A DNA stretch of 64,000 bases from Neisseria mucosa. Its GTDB lineage: Bacteria; Pseudomonadota; Gammaproteobacteria; Burkholderiales; Neisseriaceae. Location of the stretch: contig NZ_CP053939.1 in assembly GCF_013267835.1 (NCBI RefSeq), positions 248,001-312,000 on the forward strand, in the 5' to 3' direction. The notes below the pieces were generated by a model. The model ran no database searches. It had not been told where the DNA came from and saw only the letters and a list, made by a program, of their open reading frames with translations. The translations under genes and the position numbers were made by a program. Positions 55,332 through 63,623 of this stretch are shown in pieces (positions within the stretch are counted from its first letter, which is position 1; each line of letters opens with the position of its first letter).

Positions 55332-55343
55332 AGGCCGTCTGAA
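55332..55343 (+). repeat. single AG-DUS overlapping the bcp leader
   Basis: DUS followed directly by AGGAAT, which serves as ribosome site for bcp. Confidence 0.85.
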
Positions 55344-55352
55344 AGGAATAAT

Positions 55353-55796
55353 ATGTCAAAATATCAATTCACACTCCCATCTTCTTCCGGCAGCGATTTT
55401 AACTCCGCCGAACATTTGCCGTTGGTTGTCTATTTTTATCCTAAAGACAGCACGCCCGGCTGTACTACTGAAGGCTTGGATTTCAATGCCCGATTGGAAC
55501 AATTCAAAGCATTGGGCTATACCGTTGTCGGCATTTCGCGCGATGGTGTCAAATCGCATCAGAATTTCTGCGCCAAACAAGGCTTCCAGTTTGAATTGTT
55601 GAGCGACAAAGAAGAAACCGTCTGCAAACTGTTTGACGTGATCAAGCTGAAAAAGCTTTACGGCAAAGAATCCCTCGGCATCGAGCGCAGCACCTTTGTG
55701 CTGGACAAAAACGGCGAAATCGCCCATGAGTGGCGCAAAGTCAAAGTGGCCGGGCACGCGCAGGAAGTTTTGGATACAATCTCTCAAGCCTCTTAA
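55353..55796 (+). CDS. bcp: Thioredoxin-dependent peroxiredoxin, BCP type
   Basis: Thiol peroxidase. The 147-aa protein has the peroxidatic motif VYFYPKDSTPGCTTEGLDF (Cys near residue 34). The second cysteine usually found five residues later in BCP is replaced (TTEGL), so it is either a 1-Cys enzyme or uses a distant cysteine such as that in HQNFCAKQG. The end LDTISQAS is normal length. Start at MSKYQFTLPSS. Confidence 0.9.
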   Translation: MSKYQFTLPSSSGSDFNSAEHLPLVVYFYPKDSTPGCTTEGLDFNARLEQFKALGYTVVGISRDGVKSHQNFCAKQGFQFELLSDKEETVCKLFDVIKLKKLYGKESLGIERSTFVLDKNGEIAHEWRKVKVAGHAQEVLDTISQAS

Positions 55797-55813
55797 TAGG
55801 GCTTTGAAAACCT

Positions 55814-55859
55814 AAGGCCGTCTGAACGGATGTAAAGCCATGCCGTTCAGACGGCCTTT
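55814..55859 (+). terminator. DUS-pair terminator with 16-bp stem
   Basis: The arms are extended by CGG/CCG; lies between bcp and xerD. Confidence 0.85.
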
Positions 55860-55867
55860 CAATCAGT

Positions 55868-56749
55868 TTGATGAATATGGACGATTTAATAGACAAGCTG
55901 CTTGAATCCCTTTGGCTGCAAGACCGACTCAGCCACAATACGCTGCAAAGTTACCGCCGTGATTTGGTCAAAATCGCTGCGCGTTTGGCCGAGGGCGGGC
56001 AGGATTGGTTGAGTGCCGATGAGTTTGCCCTGTCTGATGCCGTGTATGCGGAGGGGGAAAAAAACACGTCCCAAGCGCGGGCATTGTCGGCTTGCAAGCG
56101 CATGTACGGCTGGTTGGAAGAAACGGGCCAAAGGGCAGACAATCCCACCCGTTTTCTCAAAGCACCGAAATCGGAACGCAAATTGCCCACGCTGATTACC
56201 GAAGCCCAAATCGACGCGCTGCTGGCTGCGCCGGATGTGGAAACGCCGCACGGACTGCGCGATAAGGCCTTGCTTGAAGTCATGTATGCAACAGGTTTGC
56301 GTGTAACCGAGGCCGTCAAATTGACGCTCAGCGATATCGATTTGCATCGCGGCAGTATCCGCACCATAGGCAAGGGCGACAAATTGCGTCTGGTTCCACT
56401 GGGGCAGGAAGCGGCGTACTGGGTGGAACGCTATTGCAACGAATCGCGTCCGTTGTTGTTGAAAAACAAAATTTGCGACGAAGTGTTTGTCAGCCAGAAA
56501 CGCAGCGGCATCAGCCGTCAGCTTGCATGGATGATAGTCAAAGAATATGCCGAAGCGGCCGGTATTGCTTCGCTCAGTCCGCACGGTTTGCGCCATGCTT
56601 TTGCCACGCATTTGGTCAATCACGGCGTCGATTTGCGCTCAGTCCAGATGATGTTGGGACATTCCGATATCAACACCACGCAGATTTATACCCATGTTGC
56701 CAATATCCGTTTGAAAAACATGGTCGATGAACACCATTCACGTTCATAA
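55868..56749 (+). CDS. xerD: Site-specific tyrosine recombinase XerD
   Basis: Resolves chromosome dimers at dif with XerC. The 293-aa protein has an N-terminal SAM-like core-binding domain (about 5-90) and a catalytic domain with the Arg of ATGLRVTEAVKL, SPHGLRHAFATHLVNHG (His-x-x-Arg), LGHSDINTTQIYTHV (His and nucleophilic Tyr). Start could be 55868 or 55874 (MNMDD or MDD). Confidence 0.94.
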   Translation: MMNMDDLIDKLLESLWLQDRLSHNTLQSYRRDLVKIAARLAEGGQDWLSADEFALSDAVYAEGEKNTSQARALSACKRMYGWLEETGQRADNPTRFLKAPKSERKLPTLITEAQIDALLAAPDVETPHGLRDKALLEVMYATGLRVTEAVKLTLSDIDLHRGSIRTIGKGDKLRLVPLGQEAAYWVERYCNESRPLLLKNKICDEVFVSQKRSGISRQLAWMIVKEYAEAAGIASLSPHGLRHAFATHLVNHGVDLRSVQMMLGHSDINTTQIYTHVANIRLKNMVDEHHSRS

Positions 56750-56751
56750 AT

Positions 56752-56780
56752 AAAGGCGACATCTCGAAGATGCCGCCTTT
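56752..56780 (+). terminator. intrinsic terminator of xerD
   Basis: AAAGGCG-A-CATCT and AGATG-C-CGCCTTT arms with one mismatch and a CGA loop. Confidence 0.8.
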
Positions 56781-56788
56781 TGTTATCG

Positions 56789-56800
56789 TGGCCGTCTGAA
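56789..56800 (+). repeat. DUS with one mismatch
   Basis: TGGCCGTCTGAA upstream of bfd, unpaired. Confidence 0.75.
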
Positions 56801-56976
56801 CGGTTATAAAGTTTACTATTTATAAAATAACAATCAAAATACAAATTTACATAGAAAAATTTCAAAACAAAAGGACAGTGCCAATATTGCAATGCAAACC
56901 GTTTTTATTTATATTTACGTTCAAGAATAAATCCTACTCTCAATTACAGAGGGTAACAAAATTATTGGAGCACATC

Positions 56977-57177
56977 ATGTTTGTCTGCATCTGCAACGCC
57001 ATTACTGACCACGACATCAAAGAGACCATCGCCGCCGGTGCAACCACCATGAGCGATTTGCAGGCTCAATTAGGCGTGGCGACTTGTTGCGGTTGCTGCG
57101 GCGAATTGGCAGCGTCATTTTTGACTGCAAGCAGTGCCCAAAATACCGTGACTGCCGGTATCAACGTTCAGTCTTAA
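56977..57177 (+). CDS. bfd: Bacterioferritin-associated ferredoxin-like [2Fe-2S] protein
   Basis: Electron donor that helps release iron from bacterioferritin. The 66-aa protein has the BFD cysteine set: CIC at 4-6 (MFVCICNAITDHDI) and CCGCC at about 37-41. Start chosen because TTGGAG lies six bases upstream and the length is standard; the longer frame is an artefact. The leader is AT-rich, but no clear Fur box was found. Confidence 0.88.
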   Translation: MFVCICNAITDHDIKETIAAGATTMSDLQAQLGVATCCGCCGELAASFLTASSAQNTVTAGINVQS

Positions 57178-57191
57178 TTCAGAATACACAT

Positions 57192-57247
57192 AAAGGCCGT
57201 CTGAAGGCGTAGTTTCGCGCCTGTTCAGACGGCCTTTGTCATGCCTG
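57192..57247 (+). terminator. DUS-pair terminator after bfd
   Basis: 14-bp arms with a 28-nt loop that has its own GC-rich pairing. Confidence 0.75.
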
Positions 57248-57307
57248 TATGGTTTGGCGGCATTTTGCTATACAATGGCCGCTTTTGTCCCTCCGAGAGT
57301 AACCGCC

Positions 57308-57541
57308 ATGAAACTGACCTTGATGTTTCGGGAATATTGCAGCTTGTGCCACAAAATGCGCGAACAATTAAAGCCTTATCAGGAGCAGTTTGGATTTGGG
57401 CTGGATGTTGTCGATGTTGATGAAGATCCGGTTTTAGAAGAAAAGTACAATGAGCTGGTGCCTGTTTTGCTGGATGGCGATACCGAAATCTGCCATTGGT
57501 TTTTGGACGAAGAAAAACTGAAAGCGCATTTGAGCGCGTAA
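57308..57541 (+). CDS. Glutaredoxin-family protein (DUF836)
   Basis: A 77-aa thioredoxin-fold protein with redox motif CSLC (MFREYCSLCHKMREQL), a DVDEDPVLEEKYNELVPVLL segment containing the cis-proline VPVLL, and an acidic C-terminus. Matches the DUF836 glutaredoxin-like group. Start at MKLTLMFREY; upstream open frame rejected. Confidence 0.82.
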   Translation: MKLTLMFREYCSLCHKMREQLKPYQEQFGFGLDVVDVDEDPVLEEKYNELVPVLLDGDTEICHWFLDEEKLKAHLSA

Positions 57542-57563
57542 CAAACCGTTGACCATATTATCT

Positions 57564-57597
57564 TTCAGACGGCCTTCGGCTGTTTATGCCGTCTGAA
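57564..57597 (+). repeat. DUS pair containing an AT-dialect copy
   Basis: Inverted DUS at 57564-57573 and ATGCCGTCTGAA at 57586-57597, the dialect of N. meningitidis and N. gonorrhoeae. Could form a 10-bp stem. Confidence 0.8.
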
Positions 57598-57610
57598 CAT
57601 TGATTTTATT

Positions 57611-58219
57611 ATGACTGAAAAACTTTCTCCCGATGCGTTGATTGAAGCGGCGCTGTTGACGCAAGTCGAACCCTTAAACGAAAAAGCCATGCGCGAATTG
57701 TGCGTGCCGCCGTTGTCGCAAGACAAGCTGATTGACGTGTTGGCGCAACTGAAGGCCCGCTGGCAGGGCAGGGCTTTGCAACTGGTGCATACCCATGAGG
57801 GCTGGCGTTTCCAAATCGCCCAAGCCGCCTTTGAACGACTGGGCAGCCTGCAAGAGCAGCGCGCGCCGCGTTATTCCCGTGCCGTGATGGAAACGCTGGC
57901 GATTATTGCCTATCAGCAACCGGTAACGCGTGGCGATATTGAAGGCATACGCGGTGTGGCGGTGTCGCAAAATGTCATGCAAACCTTGCAGGATAGGGGC
58001 TGGATTGAAGTCATCGGCCACCGTGATTCTGTCGGCCGTCCGGCTTTGTGGGCGACAACAGCAACATTCCTAAGCGATTTGCGTTTGGAAAGTTTGGAAG
58101 AATTGCCGCCGCTGACTGAATTGGGCGAGCTGGTGTTGCCTGATTTAATGGAAACGCTGCCGACAGGCGATGAGGAAGCTGAAGAAGCAGTTGAATCAGG
58201 AAGCAGACTGATTAACTGA
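57611..58219 (+). CDS. scpB: Segregation and condensation protein B
   Basis: Winged-helix partner of the SMC condensin (smc at 28565). The 202-aa protein has DALIEAALLTQVEPLNEKAMREL, RYSRAVMETLAIIAYQQPVTRGDIEGIRGVAVSQNVMQTL (the hallmark ScpB stretch) and WIEVIGHRDSVGRPALWATT. scpA is not adjacent. Confidence 0.95.
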   Translation: MTEKLSPDALIEAALLTQVEPLNEKAMRELCVPPLSQDKLIDVLAQLKARWQGRALQLVHTHEGWRFQIAQAAFERLGSLQEQRAPRYSRAVMETLAIIAYQQPVTRGDIEGIRGVAVSQNVMQTLQDRGWIEVIGHRDSVGRPALWATTATFLSDLRLESLEELPPLTELGELVLPDLMETLPTGDEEAEEAVESGSRLIN

Positions 58220-58228
58220 TTTGAATGT

Positions 58229-58266
58229 AAAGGCCGTCTGAAACAATCGTGTTTCAGACGGCCTTT
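58229..58266 (+). terminator. DUS-pair terminator after scpB
   Basis: 16-bp arms with a six-base loop. Confidence 0.87.
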
Positions 58267-58422
58267 ATGTTAGTTATTCTAGCGTTTTATAGCATTAAAT
58301 GAACGCTTTATATCATTGAATAAGCCAGCCAGGGTAACAATATGGCGTGGTGCGTTTAGCAGTTTCTTAAAAAATAATTTGTTTAAAATAAATATCTTAG
58401 ATAAATCATAAGAAAAATCTGA

Positions 58423-58451
58423 TTTAAACTATAAAAAATCTTAGTTATAAT
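58423..58451 (+). promoter_or_regulatory. promoter of recN
   Basis: TTTAAA, 17-bp spacer, TATAAT. No LexA-type box is seen, in line with the lack of LexA in Neisseria. Confidence 0.45.
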
Positions 58452-58507
58452 CAGTTTATCTAAAGCTATTCCGCATAGTTGCGGGTGATTTACTAAGGAA
58501 TACTACA

Positions 58508-60169
58508 ATGCTGTTGGCACTTTCTTTGCGTGATTTTGTCATTGTTGAAAACCTGAATCTTGATTTTCAAAACGGCTTTACCGTTTTAACGGGCGAAACC
58601 GGCGCAGGCAAATCGATTACCCTGGATGCAATCGGCCTGTTGCTGGGCGATAAAGCCGATTACAGCCAAGTGCGCAACGGCGCCAAAGAGGCACAGTTGT
58701 CGGCTTTGTTTGACATCAGCGGTTTGCCCGAACTGAAAGCGCAGCTACAGGAGCAAGGCCTTTTGGAAGAAGATGCCGAAGAGCTCAGCATCCGCCGTAT
58801 TATCGATGCCAAGGGCAAAAGCCGCAGTTATATCAATAATCAGGCAGCAACGCTGGCGCAGCTGAAAGCCATCGGCGAGCAGTTAATCGATATTCACGGA
58901 CAAAATGCCCATCATTCGTTGAATCAAGAATCCGCGCAACGCGAGTTGTTGGACGCATTTGCCGGCAGCAAAGAGCAGGCGGAAACGGTCAAACAGCTTT
59001 ATCAAAATTGGGTTAATGCGAAAAAAGCCCTGCAAGAAGCACAAGAGCAGGCAGAAACCATGGCCATCGAGCGTGAGCGTTTGGAATGGCAGTTTAATGA
59101 ATTAAACCAATTAGAGCTCAAACCCAACGAATGGGAAACCTTAAGCCAAAGCCACGACAGCCTGGCGCATTCGGCCGAGTTGCTGCAAACCGCCGAGCAG
59201 GTGGGCGAAAGCATAGACGGCGACAACGGCATCCAACGTCAAATCTACCAATGCCAAAAACTGCTGGGCAATCTGCAAAACATTGAACCGCGCTTTGCCG
59301 AAAGCCTGAATATGTTGGCAAGTATTGAAGCCGAGTTGGGGGAAATCAGTGCCAATATGCGCGATGTGGCCGGCCGCAGCGATATCGATCCGAATGAATT
59401 GGCCGCACAAGAAAGCCGGATGGGCGAATTGATGAGCATGGCGCGCAAATACCGCATTGAGCCGGAAGAGTTACCGCAAAAGTTGGCGGAAATTGACGAG
59501 CGCCTGCAAAACCTGCAAGCAGCTGCCGATTTGGAAGCCTTGGAAAATGCAGTCGCACGCAATCTTGCCGAATACCATGAAGCCGCTCACGTTCTCTCCG
59601 CCATGCGCCATCAGGCGGCCGGCCGTTTGGGCGAAGAGACCACCGAGCATATGCAGCATTTGGCCATGAAGGGCGCACGTTTTGACATCGTCTTGTTGCC
59701 GTCTTCGCCGACTGCGCATGGTCTGGAGCAGGTGCAATTCCAAGTGGCGGCAAATAAAGGCAATCCGTCCCGTCCTTTGAACAAAGTGGCTTCCGGCGGC
59801 GAGTTGGCGCGTATCAGCTTGGCTTTGCAAGTGGTTGCCAGCCAATACACGCAAGTGCCGACATTGATTTTTGACGAAGTGGATACCGGTATCGGTGGCG
59901 GCGTCGCCGAAATGGTCGGTAAAGCTTTGCGTGCCTTGGGTAAAAAACATCAAGTTTTGGCGGTAACCCATCTTCCCCAAGTCGCCTCTTGCGGTGAAAA
60001 CCATTGGCAGGTACGCAAACATAGCGAAGGCGAACAAACCGTCAGCGAAATCAGCGTATTGGATCATCATCAGCGCATTGAGGAAATCGCGCGTATGCTG
60101 GGCGGCGAAATCATTACCGATACCACACGCAGCCATGCCGCCGAACTCTTGCATCTGGCCGCCGCCTAA
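58508..60169 (+). CDS. recN: DNA repair protein RecN
   Basis: SMC-like ATPase acting in double-strand-break repair. The 553-aa protein has Walker A LTGETGAGKSITLDAI (about 29-44), two coiled coils (about 150-220 and 290-370), signature KVASGGELARISLALQVV and Walker B LIFDEVDTGIGGGVAEMVG. Preceded by AAGGAA. Own promoter, DUS-pair terminator. Confidence 0.96.
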   Translation: MLLALSLRDFVIVENLNLDFQNGFTVLTGETGAGKSITLDAIGLLLGDKADYSQVRNGAKEAQLSALFDISGLPELKAQLQEQGLLEEDAEELSIRRIIDAKGKSRSYINNQAATLAQLKAIGEQLIDIHGQNAHHSLNQESAQRELLDAFAGSKEQAETVKQLYQNWVNAKKALQEAQEQAETMAIERERLEWQFNELNQLELKPNEWETLSQSHDSLAHSAELLQTAEQVGESIDGDNGIQRQIYQCQKLLGNLQNIEPRFAESLNMLASIEAELGEISANMRDVAGRSDIDPNELAAQESRMGELMSMARKYRIEPEELPQKLAEIDERLQNLQAAADLEALENAVARNLAEYHEAAHVLSAMRHQAAGRLGEETTEHMQHLAMKGARFDIVLLPSSPTAHGLEQVQFQVAANKGNPSRPLNKVASGGELARISLALQVVASQYTQVPTLIFDEVDTGIGGGVAEMVGKALRALGKKHQVLAVTHLPQVASCGENHWQVRKHSEGEQTVSEISVLDHHQRIEEIARMLGGEIITDTTRSHAAELLHLAAA

Positions 60170-60176
60170 AAGCCTT

Positions 60177-60209
60177 AAGGCCGTCTGAAAATGAAATTCA
60201 GACGGCCTT
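60177..60209 (+). terminator. DUS-pair terminator after recN
   Basis: 13-bp arms with a seven-base loop. Confidence 0.85.
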
Positions 60210-60283
60210 TCCCGTATTTTGCGCCCTTTCAGACAAGCAGAATACAAGGTATGATTATAGCGTCTGTTTACAAGGAAATTTTG

Positions 60284-61240
60284 ATGAAAGTCCTGTTTAT
60301 CGCCGATCCGATGGCAAGTTTTAAAACCTATAAAGACACTACTTACGCCATGATGCGTGAAATGGCAAAGCGCGGTTGGCAGCTTTTTCATACCTTGAGC
60401 GGAGAATTGTCCGTCCGTGAAGGCTGGGTGGTGGCTCAGGCAGCGGCATTTGAGTTTGTCGGTGCGAAGAACGATGACGATCATGAATGGTTTAAAGCAG
60501 AGGCAAAAGTTCAGACGGCCTTAAAAGATTTCGATGCGGTCATTATGCGCACTGATCCGCCGTTTGATATGCAATATTTGTACGCAACCCAGTTTTTAAC
60601 GTTGGCACAGCAGCAGGGCGCAAAAGTATTTAACAGCGGACAAGCAATGCGCGATTTCAATGAGAAATTGGCTATTTTGAACTTCAGCCAGTTCACCGCC
60701 CCCACTTTGGTGACCACACGTTCTGCCGATGTTCGTGCCTTTTTGAAAGAACACGGCGACATCATCATCAAACCTTTGGACGGCATGGGCGGTATGGGCA
60801 TTTTCCGCCTGACCGAATCCGACCCCAATATCGGCAGTATCCTTGAAACCCTGATGCAGCTTGATTCACGCACCATCATGGCGCAACGCTATATTCCTGA
60901 AATCGTACATGGCGACAAGCGCATTTTGATTATCGGCGGGGAAGTTGTTCCGTATGCTTTGGCGCGTATTCCGCAAAACGGCGAAACGCGCGGCAACTTG
61001 GCTGCCGGCGGCCGTGGTGTGGCGCAGGAATTGAGCGAGCGCGACCGTGAAATTGCAGAAACCCTGGCGCCTGAATTGAAGCGCCGCGGTATTTTGCTGG
61101 CAGGTTTGGATGTCATCGGCAGCAACCTGACCGAAGTCAACGTAACCAGCCCGACCGGTTTCCAAGAAATCATGAAGCAAAAAGATTTCGACGTTGCCGC
61201 CATGTTCGCAGATGCCGTGGCATCTTGGGCAAAACAATAA
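60284..61240 (+). CDS. gshB: Glutathione synthetase
   Basis: ATP-grasp ligase joining gamma-glutamylcysteine and glycine. The start at MKVLFIADPMASFK (AAGGAAA upstream) gives 318 aa. Motifs: MRTDPPFDMQYLYATQFL, IIKPLDGMGGMGIFRL and GGRGVAQELSERD, then GLDVIGSNLTEVNVTSPTGFQEI. Supplies glutathione for the glutaredoxins in the window. Confidence 0.96.
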   Translation: MKVLFIADPMASFKTYKDTTYAMMREMAKRGWQLFHTLSGELSVREGWVVAQAAAFEFVGAKNDDDHEWFKAEAKVQTALKDFDAVIMRTDPPFDMQYLYATQFLTLAQQQGAKVFNSGQAMRDFNEKLAILNFSQFTAPTLVTTRSADVRAFLKEHGDIIIKPLDGMGGMGIFRLTESDPNIGSILETLMQLDSRTIMAQRYIPEIVHGDKRILIIGGEVVPYALARIPQNGETRGNLAAGGRGVAQELSERDREIAETLAPELKRRGILLAGLDVIGSNLTEVNVTSPTGFQEIMKQKDFDVAAMFADAVASWAKQ

Positions 61241-61244
61241 ACTC

Positions 61245-61293
61245 AAAGGCCGTCTGAAAATTGACCCGACCGTTTCTTTTCAGACGGCCTTTT
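61245..61293 (+). terminator. DUS-pair terminator after gshB
   Basis: 16-bp arms with a 16-nt loop and T tail. Confidence 0.85.
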
Positions 61294-61305
61294 TATGTTG
61301 AGAAT

Positions 61306-61692
61306 ATGATGGAACCATCTTCCTACGCATCTGAAAAAAAAGGTAAAAACGGCATCAAACGCATCATCAATGCGTTTGGTTATTCCAAAGACGGACTGGC
61401 TGCCGCGTACCGTTATGAAAGCGCATTTCGCCAAGTTTTTTGGCTGAACCTGATTTTAATTGTCTTGGCCTTATTCCTTGATTTCGGGCCGGCCATCAAA
61501 ATGGTGCTTGTTGCCGCATCGTTTATTTCATTGATTACCGAATTGTTTAATACCGCCGTCGAAGCAGCCGTTGACCATACCTCTACTGAAAAACACGAGC
61601 TGGCCAAGCGTGCCAAAGATGCCGGCTCGGCCGCGCAACTGATGGCTTTGTTCATGTTATTTATTGTTTGGATTATTGCATTAACTGCTTAA
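61306..61692 (+). CDS. dgkA: Diacylglycerol kinase
   Basis: Small integral membrane kinase that recycles diacylglycerol to phosphatidic acid. The 128-aa protein has three hydrophobic helices and the family signature EAAVDHTSTEKHELAKRAKDAGSAAQ split as EAAVDHT and KRAKDAGSAA. Start at the double ATG 61306/61309; the upstream TTG frame is within the DUS-pair terminator. Confidence 0.93.
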   Translation: MMEPSSYASEKKGKNGIKRIINAFGYSKDGLAAAYRYESAFRQVFWLNLILIVLALFLDFGPAIKMVLVAASFISLITELFNTAVEAAVDHTSTEKHELAKRAKDAGSAAQLMALFMLFIVWIIALTA

Positions 61693-61753
61693 AAATGTGG
61701 TAATATGGTAATTCGTTAGGATTAGATAGTATTAATTAATCTATATCAAAGTT

Positions 61754-61765
61754 TTCAGACGGCCT
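61754..61765 (-). repeat. single AG-DUS, reverse
   Basis: TTCAGACGGCCT between dgkA and the copper chaperone gene. Confidence 0.85.
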
Positions 61766-61823
61766 TTGGTTGTAAGATGAAGGCCGTATATCCCAGCCAT
61801 TTGGCAAACACAAGGAGCAAAAC

Positions 61824-62300
61824 ATGAAAAAATTAATGGCAACCCTGATTCTGGCAGGCTTGGCAACTTCCGTATCTGCAGCCGGTATCCATATTGAAGA
61901 CGGTTGGGCGCGTGCCACTGTCGAAGGTATGAAAATGGGTGGCGCATTCATGAAAATCCAAAACGATGAAGCCAAACAAGACTTCTTGGTAGGCGGCAGC
62001 AGCCCTGTTGCAGAACGCGTTGAAGTACATACCCATATTAACGACAACGGCGTTATGCGTATGCGCGAAGTTAAAGGCGGCGTGCCTTTGGCTGCAAAAG
62101 GCGTAACCGAGCTGAAACCGGGCAGCTACCACGTTATGTTCATGGGTCTAAAAAAACAATTGAAAGAAGGCGAAAAAGTGCCTGTAACCCTGAAATTCAA
62201 AAACGCCAAACCTCAAACTGTCGAGCTGGAAGTGAAAACCGCGCCTAAAACCGAAATGCAGCACGACCACGGCGCACACGGTGGCGCACATCAGCACTAA
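61824..62300 (+). CDS. accA: Periplasmic PCu(A)C copper chaperone
   Basis: Binds Cu(I) in the periplasm for delivery to cuproenzymes. The 158-aa precursor has signal peptide MKKLMATLILAGLATSVSAA, the PCu(A)C core GWARATVEGMKMGGAFMKI, VEVHTHINDNGVMRMREV (His/Met ligands) and a His-rich tail (MQHDHGAHGGAHQH). In N. gonorrhoeae the homologue AccA supplies AniA, whose gene is also in this window (606). AGGAGC precedes the start. Confidence 0.9.
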   Translation: MKKLMATLILAGLATSVSAAGIHIEDGWARATVEGMKMGGAFMKIQNDEAKQDFLVGGSSPVAERVEVHTHINDNGVMRMREVKGGVPLAAKGVTELKPGSYHVMFMGLKKQLKEGEKVPVTLKFKNAKPQTVELEVKTAPKTEMQHDHGAHGGAHQH

Positions 62301-62318
62301 TTGCTTGAATTTGCATAT

Positions 62319-62359
62319 AAAGGCCGTCTGAAAGTCATTGGGCTTGCAGACGGCCTTTT
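62319..62359 (+). terminator. DUS-pair terminator after the copper chaperone
   Basis: 12-bp arms; the second arm is TTGCAGACGGCC, one base off. Confidence 0.8.
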
Positions 62360-62426
62360 CTGTCGTCAAATCAAAATGTGCTAAAATCACGCTTTAAAAA
62401 ATGTATTTGAAACCCACATTCCGCTC

Positions 62427-63530
62427 ATGAATACTCACAACACACCAGCAAACATCATCGTCGGCCTCTCCGGCGGCGTCGATTCATCCGTTACCGCGGC
62501 CCTGCTCAAACAGCAAGGCCATCAAATCAGCGGCGTGTTCATGCAGAACTGGGAAGATGACGACAACGACGAATATTGCAGCATCAAACAAGATTCCTTC
62601 GATGCCATTGCCGTCGCCGATATCATCGGCATCGACATCGACATCGTCAATTTCGCCGCACAATATAAAGACAACGTATTTGCCTATTTCCTTAAAGAAT
62701 ACAGCGCAGGCCGCACGCCGAATCCGGATGTGTTGTGCAATGCCGAAATCAAATTTAAATGCTTTTTAGACTACGCCATCGAGCAGGGCGCCGATACCAT
62801 TGCCACCGGACACTATGCCCGCAAAGAAGTTCGCAACGGCGTGCATTACCTGCTCAAAGGCTTGGATCAAAATAAAGACCAAAGCTATTTCCTGTATCGT
62901 CTCAAGCCTTTCCAACTTGAGCGCGCGATTTTCCCATTGGGCGAATTAGAGAAGCCTGAAGTCCGCCGTCTTGCCGAAGAATTCAAATTACCGACCGCAA
63001 CCAAAAAAGACAGTACCGGCATTTGCTTTATCGGCGAGCGCCCGTTCCGCGAGTTTTTGCAAAAATACCTGCCGACCAATAATGGCAAAATGGTGACCCC
63101 TGAAGGCAAAGTGGTTGGCGAACACGTCGGCTTGATGTTTTACACGCTGGGCCAACGCAAAGGCTTGGGCATCGGTGGCGCAGGCGAGCCGTGGTTTGTT
63201 GCGGCCAAGGATTTGACCCAAAACGAACTGATTGTTGTCCAAGGCCATGACCATCCTTTGCTTTATACGCAAAGCTTGGTTATGAACGATTTGAGTTTCA
63301 CATTGCCCGAACGCCCGAAAGAAGGCCGCTATACCTGCAAAACGCGCTACCGTATGGCTGACGCGCCTTGTACGTTGCGTTACTTGGATGATGAAACCAT
63401 CGAGCTTGTTTTTGATGAGCCGCAGTGGGCAGTAACCCCCGGCCAATCTGCGGTACTGTACGACGGCGATGTGTGCTTGGGCGGCGGTATCATCATGTCC
63501 ACCGACAAGCCTGTCATCATTACTGCTTAA
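62427..63530 (+). CDS. mnmA: tRNA-specific 2-thiouridylase MnmA
   Basis: Inserts sulfur at position 2 of U34 in tRNA-Lys, -Glu and -Gln. The 367-aa protein has the PP-loop [16 protein letters not shown] (about 12-27), [12 protein letters not shown] with catalytic Cys, GHYARKEV, and the second catalytic Cys in [16 protein letters not shown]. Acts on the same tRNA base as the predicted MnmM at 53083. Confidence 0.97.
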   Translation: MNTHNTPANIIVGLSGGVDSSVTAALLKQQGHQISGVFMQNWEDDDNDEYCSIKQDSFDAIAVADIIGIDIDIVNFAAQYKDNVFAYFLKEYSAGRTPNPDVLCNAEIKFKCFLDYAIEQGADTIATGHYARKEVRNGVHYLLKGLDQNKDQSYFLYRLKPFQLERAIFPLGELEKPEVRRLAEEFKLPTATKKDSTGICFIGERPFREFLQKYLPTNNGKMVTPEGKVVGEHVGLMFYTLGQRKGLGIGGAGEPWFVAAKDLTQNELIVVQGHDHPLLYTQSLVMNDLSFTLPERPKEGRYTCKTRYRMADAPCTLRYLDDETIELVFDEPQWAVTPGQSAVLYDGDVCLGGGIIMSTDKPVIITA

Positions 63531-63536
63531 CACAAG

Positions 63537-63586
63537 GGCCGTTTGAAAACGAAGCGGCGGATTAAATCAAGCCTTTCAGACGGCCT
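63537..63586 (+). terminator. degenerate DUS pair after mnmA
   Basis: The left arm is GGCCGTTTGAAA (one mismatch), the right arm intact; 24-nt loop. Confidence 0.6.
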
Positions 63587-63623
63587 CCATTCTAAAAACG
63601 ACTAAAACAAAGACTGAATCAAC

